Part shown: positions 41,912 through 64,000 of the stretch, in pieces
Position numbering within the stretch: position 1 is the stretch's first letter
Layout of the letters: each line of letters begins with the position of its first letter
Assembly: GCA_002104895.1 (NCBI GenBank)
Contig: MCFG01000003.1
Span: 384,001-448,000 of the forward strand
Direction of reading: 5' to 3'
Length of the DNA stretch: 64,000 nt
DNA from: Anaeromyces robustus
Lineage: Eukaryota > Neocallimastigomycota > Neocallimastigomycetes > Neocallimastigales > Neocallimastigaceae
Translations under genes and position numbers: made by a program
Notes under the pieces: generated by a model
What the model was told of the DNA's origin: nothing
The model's input: the letters and a program-made list of their open reading frames with translations, nothing else
Databases searched by the model: none

Positions 41912-42360
41912 GTCAGAATATTGGGTATCGAATAAAAAGTATTATTGTAAATATTGTAAAATTTATATTACAGATAATAAAATAGTAAAGTATTTATTAA
42001 TTTTTTTAAAAGATATATTATATATATTATACATTTTTTTTTTTTTAATTAATTTTTTATAATTTTTATTGTAAATTTTTTATTGAATTAATTTGTTTAA
42101 TTTTAAAAGAGTAGACAAACTCATGATAATGGAAGAAAACACAAAGAAATAGTTCAAATGTATATAAGAGATGTTCAAAAGAGGAAAAAAGAGGAAGAAA
42201 AAGAAGCAGAAGAAACAAGGAAGATGTTACAACAAATTGAAAAAGTAATTTTTTTAAATATATATATATTTTAATGGAATTATTTATCAATTTTATATTA
42301 TTTTAAATGTATATATATATAAAATTAATATGAAAACGAATAGCAATATGTTTATTGTAA

Positions 42361-42409
<49 letters not shown>

Positions 42410-42504
42410 CTATTAAATTTTGAAATTTAAAATTGATATTGAAAATTTGTTTTTTTGAAATTTCATTTATTGTATATCTTGATTTAATTCCTTTTTTTTT
42501 TTTG

Positions 42505-42538
<34 letters not shown>

Positions 42539-43082
42539 CATAATATTAATAATTAAAATTAATTATAAATATATATAATAGGCTGCTTATAAACAATATT
42601 CAAAAGATTGTCTTGCAAATGATAAGTTATCGACAAAAGATTTGAAAGTAAATTTTTCATATTATGATCCAACAGAAAAAAGTAATAATAAAATAGAACA
42701 AAATGATAAAAAGAAGGAAGAAGTAAAAAATGAAAAAGAAAAGTCAAAAATAATTGATAAAAATACAGGTATTGGTCAGTGGGAAGTAGTTGAACCAGAA
42801 GAGAGTGTAGAGGATCCATCAGCAGTGCCTTTTAAACCAAATGATAATGGAGGTGACAATGATAATATATTTCATGCTAAAGAATCATCGTATAATTCAA
42901 GTATACAGGTTATTTATGAAGAGGAAAAGGATATAGATGATTTAAAAAACTTTAAAATAGAGGAAAAAAAATTAGTTATTGAACCTACGGATGATAATAC
43001 TGATGAAAAACCGGTTTTATTTAAAAAAAGAAAATCAGGACGAAAAGATAAAAAGAGAAATACAAGAATAAAACTTGAATAA
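41912..43082 (+). CDS. WBP4: WBP4/FBP21-like spliceosomal protein with U1-type zinc finger (first two bases in an upstream exon)
   Basis: Exons 41912-41984, 42110-42244 and 42582-43082. The first shown exon opens with G TCA GAA TAT TGG. Human WBP4 begins MADYW, so this should be MSEYW with the start codon split AT|G by an upstream intron; there is no in-frame ATG before it. With those two bases the protein is 236 residues. The matrin/U1-type zinc finger is C13-x2-C16-x13-H30-x5-H36 (YYCKYCKIYITDNK ... THDNGRKH). A charged helix follows, then TGIGQWEVVEPEE and the C-terminal VLFKKRKSGRKDKKRNTRIK, like the FKKRK tail of WBP4. WBP4 joins pre-catalytic spliceosomes. The two WW domains of animal WBP4 are absent. 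The donor at 41985 (GTAAAG) is preferred because it keeps the finger spacing. Confidence 0.78.
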
Positions 43083-52169
<9,087 letters not shown>

Positions 52170-52295
52170 TTTAATTCTTATATAAATCATATCATTTTTT
52201 TTAAATTTATATAAATTCTTATCTTTATTTTTTTATTTTTTTATAATGTATAATAATCGTTATTATATAGTTTTAACAATAATTTTATGAAGAAT

Positions 52296-52330
<35 letters not shown>

Positions 52331-52851
52331 TTAATTATAAAAAACCAATACTATTTAATTATATATTAATTATATAATTAGAATGATAATATTATATCAA
52401 ATAAAAAACAAAACCCAACCAGATCAATTTTTAAAACTGATAATAAATATAATAAGTATTCTTTTATAAATATTGATTTTTTAATATTTCATTCAATAGT
52501 AATTTGTATTATTATTTTATTTTTTATTTTTTATTTTTATATTTTTTTATATTTTTTTTTTTTTATTTTTTTATTTTTTTATTTTTTTTATTTTTTTATT
52601 TTCTTATTTTACTTTTTTATTTATTTATTTTTTTATTGTACTTATATTTATTTTTTATTTTATTTTATTTATTTTTTTATTATTTTTTTTATTAAACTTT
52701 ATATATTTATAAATATATAAATAAATATAAAATTTATTTAAAATATTTATGTATATAATGAATATTATAATAATAATAGATTAATATATTAATAGATTTT
52801 TATAGGAACAAATAAAATGAAAATAATAATGAAAATAAAAATGAAAATGAA

Positions 52852-52885
<34 letters not shown>

Positions 52886-53054
52886 ATAAAAACTTTGTCA
52901 AAAATAAAAAAGCAACTACTTTTACGAATAGTATTATTATTTTTTTTTTAATATATATTTACATGCATTATTAATAATGTTTACTATTGTATTATATTGA
53001 CTTATATATTTGTTGGCTAATGTATTTGTAAAATACTAAATTTTACTTTCTTTT

Positions 53055-53104
<50 letters not shown>

Positions 53105-53161
53105 AATTATATGGATTTATATAAAAGTTATAAAAGTTATAAGAATATATTATATAACTCA
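52170..53161. other. Intergenic, convergent kinesin / Asn-rich gene
   Basis: Nearly all A/T: T tracts at 52300-52327 and 53049-53100, a TTTTTTA-rich stretch at 52520-52690 and an A tract at 52854-52880. No gene. Confidence 0.65.
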
Positions 53162-57330
<4,169 letters not shown>

Positions 57331-60145
57331 TTTCACTTAATAGCTTTATATTTTATTTATATTATATAATATTATATTGTCAATTATTTTAATATATTTT
57401 TTTTAACTGACTTATATATTATTATATTATTATATTATATTTTTATTTTATTAGTTAATTGATTTATATATTATTATTGTTATTAGTATTAAAGCTTTTT
57501 TATACTATTAAATATTTTTTTTATTTTCCTAATTATTTTTTTTTATTTTATTAGTTAAAATTATTGTTATTATTATTATTATTCTTAATAGTATTAAAGC
57601 TTTTATATACTGTTATATCTTATTTATTTATTTTTTTAGTATTATTTTTACTTTAATTATTATTTTTATTATTTTTATTAATTATATTATTTTTACTATT
57701 TTTTATTTTTATTTTTCTTGATTTTTTATTATCTTATTAATTTATGATTTTTATTATTTTTTGGTTTCTATTTTATTATTATTTTCTTTTTGTGTTTTTT
57801 TTTATATCCTTTTCTTTTAAATTTCTTTATATTAATAATATTATAAATTTTCGTTTCTTTATTTTGTTGAATATTTTATTTTATATATATAAGATTATTT
57901 TTTTTATTTGAAATTTTATATTATATGTCTATATAATATTATTATTTTTTTATTAGAATATTTAATTATTTATAATATAAATTTGTTTTGTATTTTGTTT
58001 ATTTTTATTTTTTTTAATTTCTTTAATAAAAAATTTATCTTTTTATAAAAATTTATTATATAATAGATAAATTTTTATTTATTCATTAATTATTATTATT
58101 ATTGTTATTATTATTAAATATTTTTTCTCTTTTCTATATATATATATATATATAAAATTTAATAAAATGGTCAAAATAAATTAGTATCAATGTATATCGT
58201 TTTTTTATATATACATAAAATCTTTTATTGGTTTAAATTATATACATTATTATATAGATTATTTTATATATTTATTTCTTACTCTTTTAAACTGAAATAA
58301 AGCTTTAAAATAACCGAGACGCTAGAAAAAATACTAATATAGAAATGAATATAAAGATGTAAACTAAAATAAAACTAAACTAAATAATAAAATAAAAAAA
58401 AAAATAAAAGACGACTAAATACTAAAAAAAAAAAAAAAAAAAAAAGATATTAAAAAAAAAAGAAGAAAAAAAAATAAATTAATAATATCAATAATAATAA
58501 TTATTATTTAAGATTATTTATTATTTAATTAATAAATTAAAAAATAATATATTTTTATTATTATAAATATAAAATATAAATATATTATTTATAAACTAAT
58601 ACTTAAATAATTGTTTTTTTTAACTATTCAAAAATATTATGCATAATTTAAGTACTATTATACAATTTGTTGAATGCTACTATAAATACAATATTAAGTA
58701 AATGATTATTTATCTTTTATTTTTAATTATAGCAAAGAAATAATGTAAGCTATTTATGATTATATTTTTAATTTCTATTTTCAATAAATTTTTTGCTCTT
58801 TTTACTATTACTTATTGCTACAATAAAATATAAGATATATATTTCCAATAGTTATATTTTTGGTTTTATTGATTTTCTTTTTTTTCTCTTTCCTTTTAAA
58901 TTTATTTTTTTTTTTAATTTATTATTTCTTTTTTTTTATTATTATTACTACTATTATTATTGGTTTTTATTATGTAAGGTATTAAAACCTTTAAAATATA
59001 ATAAATTTAACAATAGTAGTAATAATAACAATAATAAAAGAAATATGTTATATAATTAAAAAAAAAAGGAAAAAGAAATTTGATTTACTTATTATAATTT
59101 TGCATATAACTTTATTTTACACTTAAAATTAAAAATAAAAATATTATTAAATTTTATTAAATAATTATTAATTTCTATTTGTATTTATACTATTATTGTA
59201 TTGTCTATATACTACTTATGTATTAAATTATTAATTATTTAACAAATTTACTTAAAATTCTTATTTTTAATAAATGTGTGCTATTAAATTTGAATATTAA
59301 AATGAAAACGTATATATATGGTATATAATAATAATGGAGTATGATGAAAATTTTTTATATTTATTGCTTTTTTTTTTTTTTAAGTTATGCAAGATAAATT
59401 ATTTAAATTATGATGCTAACGATTTAAAATAATAATGAATATTAATTGATTGTTTACAAGAAAACATTAATCATTGTTTAATCACTTTATTATTAAATAA
59501 AGGATTTCGTTTAATAAATATTTTCTATTAAAACTTTCTTAATACTAATATTATTATTTTCTTTTTTCTATTTTTCTTTTTTTTTTTTTTTTAAATTCTT
59601 TTATTCATTTGATTATTATTTTTTTTCTCAGTTTCGGTTTAGTGTTTTATATTTTTTAAAATAAAAAAAAGAAAAATAGAAAAAAGAAAAAAGAAATAGA
59701 TATTAATAATAGTATAAAAAATTATTAATAAATAAAAATTATTAATAAATATTAAAACATTAATATATAATATTTAAAAAAAAAAGTATAAATTATTAAT
59801 TGATAATTAATTATTAATAATAATAATAAATATTTATCAATAATGAATAAAACAATACAAGGATTTATTATAAATATTAATATAATACTAAATAAATCCT
59901 AAATAATAATAATTTGATTTTTCTATATGATAATTATAAAAACTATTAATTATTTGTGTACCTATAATTTTTTAATTAATTTTAAAAATACAATATAAAT
60001 ATTATAATATATCAATATATTGGAAATTAATTGTTGGTATATTATTATGTTTTTATTATATTATAAAATATTAATAATTAATTATTAATATTTAAAAAAA
60101 TATTTTTATAACATATCTTTATAACATATTTTTATAACAATTATT

Positions 60146-60187
60146 TATATTAAGAAAAATATAATAACCTATATTTTTCTTAATATA
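60146..60187. repeat. Perfect 18-bp inverted repeat, 6-nt loop
   Basis: Arms 60146-60163 and 60170-60187 pair exactly (tatattaagaaaaatata and its complement) around aataac. A strong hairpin in either strand; role unknown. Confidence 0.8.
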
Positions 60188-60611
60188 TGAAAAGGATGCT
60201 TATTTAAAATATAAAAAACTCAAAAAAAAAAAAAAAAGAAATTAAATATATTTGTTTTTCATATATTTTTTTTTTTCAAAAGTCTTTATATTATATAAAT
60301 GATAATTTTGATAAATTGAAACGTGGCTTGAATTTAATAAATGAATTTAATTATATTTAAAGTTCAATAAATTTTGAAAAAATTGTTAATATATATATAT
60401 TTGTATATAATATAATAAAAAAATATAGGAAATTATTTAATTTGAATGGTATGTCATTTTTCTTTTTTCCTTTATTTATCCATATGATTTTTAAACTTTA
60501 ATTAATATTTTTTTTTTTTTAATTATTATTGTATATTTATTTTCAAAATTTATAAATATTATTTTATTAATTCTATAAATTGATAGAATAGTTATTTAAA
60601 TAACTATAAAA

Positions 60612-60763
<152 letters not shown>

Positions 60764-61107
60764 TTATTAATTGATTAATTAATTAATGATTATGAAAGAA
60801 ATTTATTAACAAATATCAACAAAAATAAAGCTAATATTGTTGATATTTCAATATTTATTTATATTAATAGAATTACTATTCTTTTTTTTTTTTTTTCTTA
60901 TTATTATATTCTTATTGTCAATAATATAATTATTTTAATTATATTTAATAATTATATAATCACATTTTTTTTTTGAATTGTTAAAAACAAATATTAACAC
61001 ATTTGTAATATGTTTATCATTGGCTAATATTTAATAATTCATTGATAATTTAATTATATATAAATAAGGAAAATGTAATGATCTAAAGTTAATAGTGGCG
61101 TAGTTAA

Positions 61108-61239
<132 letters not shown>

Positions 61240-61328
61240 TTTTTTAATGTAATATCAGATCAAAAAAAAAAAAAAAAGTTATATAATATATATAATAGTT
61301 ATATATAATTTTTTCAATATAAATAAAG

Positions 61329-63041
61329 ATGGATTTAGAGAAACAATTTGAAGCTGCATCTAATTATATAAAATCTCAAAAAGAATTTACTATAGATAAT
61401 GATACACTATTAAAAGTAAATCTTGTTTATATAATAATATAATATAATATAATATAATAAATAAATAATAAATAAATAAATGAATAAATTATTAATTAAT
61501 AATCATAAATATCAAAGTTTTATGGATATTATAAAATAATAACAATTGGGAATTGTGAGACAAAAAGACCAGGTGTATTTGATTTTGTTAATAGAGCAAA
61601 GGTAAAACAATAGCTGATATTTTTAAATTTAATTTTTGATAGTTATAATTTCAATATTAAATAATTCTATGTGAACTTTTTATATTTTATTAATATATTG
61701 AAAAACAAGTGGGATAGTTGGAATTCTATGAATGGAATGACAAAAGGTATTTTTTATTTTAATATATATATTTTTTTAAGTCGTTTTTATTTTATAAATG
61801 TGTATATTACATATATTATTAAAAAGAAAACAAAACAAAAAAAAAACAAAATAAATAAATAATAAATAAATAAAAAATGTTTATAATAATATAATTATAT
61901 AGAAGAGGCAATGCAAAAATATATTGATTTAGTTATTGAAAAAACTGGCTGGGACATAAATAAAACATATGAAGTAATTAAAAGTTTATATATATAATTT
62001 TTTATTTTTTTTTTTTTAAAAAAATTCTTTTATAATAATATCGTATAATTTAATTTCAGATTTCTGCTAAAGACTCTTCAGAATTAAAAAATGAAGTTAC
62101 TATGGGAAATGCTGTTAGTACACTTCAAGTTGAAATGGGAAATGGAGATTCAATGTAATATATGTAATATAATATATATATTTAATTTGATTTATACAAA
62201 ATAGTAATTTAAACTTTATATAAATTTACCACTATAAATATTTATACAATCGTAATTATTATAAAGAATATAATATGTTCACTGATATAATATTTATTAT
62301 CATAATAAAAAATATAAAAATAAGTAGTAATAGACATATGTCTATTACTACTTATTAAATTATATTTATTTATATTTAATAGAGAAGATAATACAAATAA
62401 TGAAATTTTCTTCTTATCATCAGAAGGAAACATTGATAAAGTTAAAGAACTTATTATTCAACAACCTGAATTAATGAATAAAAAAGATGACAATGTAAAA
62501 TTCAAAATTACTGAAATAAATATTATAATAGAAAGAATAGTAATTTTCAATTTACTAATTTTTTTTTTTTATATAAAATAATACATTTCATTTTTAACTA
62601 TATCAACAAAAAAGGGCCTTTCATTGTTACATTGGGCATGTGATAGAGGTCAAATGAAAATGGTTCAATGGTTAATAGAAAAGGATATAAATATAAATGA
62701 AAAGGTAAATAAAGTTATATATATGTATATATATATTGATTGCATGATATAATAACTAATAGAAATATTATTAATATTTATTAGTATTATATATATTAAA
62801 AATAATAATATATGTAAAAACTTTCATTAATAATTAATATATAATCATACTTTTTTAGGATAATGATGGAGAAACTCCATTGGGTTATTCAATACTTTGT
62901 GAATATTATGATATTGCAAAATTTTTGATTGAAAAAGGTGCTGATGTGACCCTTACTAATAATGATGGTGAAAATCCTTTAAGTGATGTTGGCAATGAGG
63001 AATTTAATGAATGGTTTAAAAATTTCCAAAAGGAATATTGA
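61329..63041 (+). CDS. ACBD6: ACBD6-like acyl-CoA-binding protein with ankyrin repeats
   Basis: Eight exons: 61329-61415, 61518-61601, 61710-61746, 61903-61973, 62060-62154, 62383-62494, 62615-62704 and 62859-63041; 759 nt, 252 residues (human ACBD6 is 282). The N-terminal acyl-CoA-binding domain (about 1-90) shows LEKQFEAASNYIKS, FYGYYKIITIGNC, RPGVFDFVNRAKWDSW and EEAMQKYIDLV, the KWDSW part forming the ligand-binding helix. The C-terminal half carries ankyrin repeats: EGNIDKVKELI, LSLLHWACDRGQMKMVQWLIEK and DGETPLGYSILCEYYDIAKFLIEKGAD. ACBD6 binds long-chain acyl-CoA and supports protein N-myristoylation in animals; whether it serves the myristoylated NCS-1 encoded nearby is speculation. 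A 38-nt perfect palindrome lies in intron 5. Confidence 0.92.
62319..62356. repeat. 38-bp perfect palindrome in ACBD6-like intron 5
   Basis: The two 19-bp arms (aataagtagtaatagacat and its complement) abut with no spacer, centred on CATATG. The arms are not simple sequence. It would form a cruciform in DNA or a tight hairpin in RNA. Confidence 0.9.
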
Positions 63042-63791
63042 TATAATTATAATAGCAAAATAATAACAAATAATAATAACAAACAACAATAATAATAATA
63101 ACAACAAATAAAATAACAAACAATAATAAATAATAATAATAATAAAAATAATAATAATAATATTAAATAATAATAATAATAATAATAAATAATATATTTA
63201 ATAAAAATAATACTCCATTATCATAGAATCCTTTTTTTTTTTCTTTTTCTTTTTTTCTTTTTATTATTATTATTATTATTATTATTTTTATATTTTTATA
63301 TTTTTATATTTATTTTATTTTATTTTATTTTATTTATTTATTTATTTTTTTTTTATTTTTATTTTCATTTTTTTTTTAATTTTTTTTATTTTATATTTAT
63401 ATTTTATATTTGTTTATTGGTTATTATTTTAATTACAATATATATTTATTGTGATAATGGAATTTTATATATTTAATTATTTGCCTTGTTAATTATTATT
63501 GTTATTATTATATTATTATTTTTTTTTATTATTATTTTTATTTTTACAATAATTAAAAGATAATAAATAATATATAAATAATATTTTATATTTTTTTTAT
63601 ATTATTATTTTTTTTTTTTTTTTTTTATTTTGATAATAATAATTTATTTTATTTTTTTTTTTTAATTTTTTTTCCAATTTTATTTCCATCATTTATTTAA
63701 AATGATTTTAATTATTTACGATATATATATATATATATATGATTTTGTTATGAATTATTCAAGAATAATTTTTTAATATTTATTATTATTT
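63042..63791. other. Intergenic, convergent ACBD6 / unknown
   Basis: 750 bp of A/T simple sequence: AAT and AAC runs at 63060-63200, T-rich stretches at 63225-63400 and 63600-63670. No gene. Confidence 0.65.
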
Positions 63792-64000
63792 TTATTTGTC
63801 GAGAACAACTTCTCCCCATCTTTTAGCTTCTAGATAATCACCACTACGGCTTGATTCTTCTTTTTTCAAAGCTATATATGTTAATGTATTTTGGAAGTGT
63901 TTTAAAACAATGTCACTAAATTTATTTGTATTATTGTCAAAAATGCTAGTTGGGTTTAAAGCTAAGTTTGTAGAGGATAATTGTGGTACATTACTTGCTT
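63792..64000 (-). CDS. 3' end of an unrecognised gene (continues past the window)
   Basis: A 68-codon minus-strand frame ending in TAA at 63792-63794 and open at the window edge. The C-terminus reads IVLKHFQNTLTYIALKKEES then SRSGDYLEAKRWGEVVLDK. The DYLEAKRW stretch is like a helical EDYxxAKxLK element of coiled-coil or TPR proteins, which is too short to assign. Codon structure and composition are clearly exonic against the surrounding A/T DNA. Confidence 0.65.
   Translation of the reverse strand, partial: ASNVPQLSSTNLALNPTSIFDNNTNKFSDIVLKHFQNTLTYIALKKEESSRSGDYLEAKRWGEVVLDK

Noticed and set aside
57331-57336. Start at 57336 for the Asn/Ser-rich protein
   Set aside because: That codon is GTG; the first ATG is at 57330.
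58793-59059. 88-residue Phe/Tyr-rich ORF
   Set aside because: Low-complexity T-rich sequence; looks like a membrane protein only because of composition.

Overview
The window is a eukaryotic nuclear fragment of extreme A+T content. Introns and intergenic DNA are almost pure A/T and full of (TTTA)n, (AAT)n and poly-A/T tracts, while exons stand out as islands of normal codon structure. Genes are intron-rich with canonical GT-AG junctions. A cell-wall-integrity type (Slt2/Mpk1) MAP kinase with a TEY loop points to a fungus. CFAP54 (axonemal central apparatus) and DNAAF5/HEATR2 (dynein arm assembly) show that it builds a motile flagellum. That combination, with this base composition and an intronless bacterial-looking acetyltransferase, best fits an anaerobic gut fungus (Neocallimastigomycota, e.g. 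Piromyces, Neocallimastix or Anaeromyces). This is inference; no database search was possible. All gene models below were built by hand from splice signals, and each complete model closes in frame.

Layout. 1-9340 (+): 3' part of CFAP54, 11 exons. 10690-11228 (-): ribosomal protein P2, whose start codon is split by an intron. 12.1-12.8 kb: a perfect 26-bp inverted repeat and a stop-riddled fragment of a membrane protein gene. 13732-15020 and 15896-17471 (+): tandem SPFH/band-7 paralogues, the first with a one-base homopolymer frameshift and two fewer introns. 18866-21022 (+): thioredoxin-fold ER protein with signal peptide and KDEL but no CxxC. 22656-25575 (-): Slt2-type MAPK, 12 exons. 29171-33675 (+): DNAAF5, 11 exons. 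34463-36318 (-): farnesylated DnaJ (Ydj1/DNAJA type). 37041-37499 (-): intronless GNAT acetyltransferase. 39146-40933 (-): NCS-1 calcium sensor. 41912-43082 (+): WBP4-like splicing factor. 44119-52169 (+): kinesin with coiled coil and poly-Asn tail, 27 exons. 53162-57330 (-): large unrecognised Asn/Ser-rich protein with recurrent KYxxP motifs. 61329-63041 (+): ACBD6-like acyl-CoA-binding/ankyrin protein. 63792-64000 (-): 3' end of an unrecognised gene.

The genes do not form an operon or a pathway cluster. The clearest shared theme is the zoospore flagellum (CFAP54, DNAAF5, perhaps the kinesin). The rest are housekeeping (P2, DnaJ, ER thioredoxin protein, splicing factor) or signalling genes (MAPK, NCS-1). 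No rRNA, tRNA, CRISPR array or intact transposon was seen.
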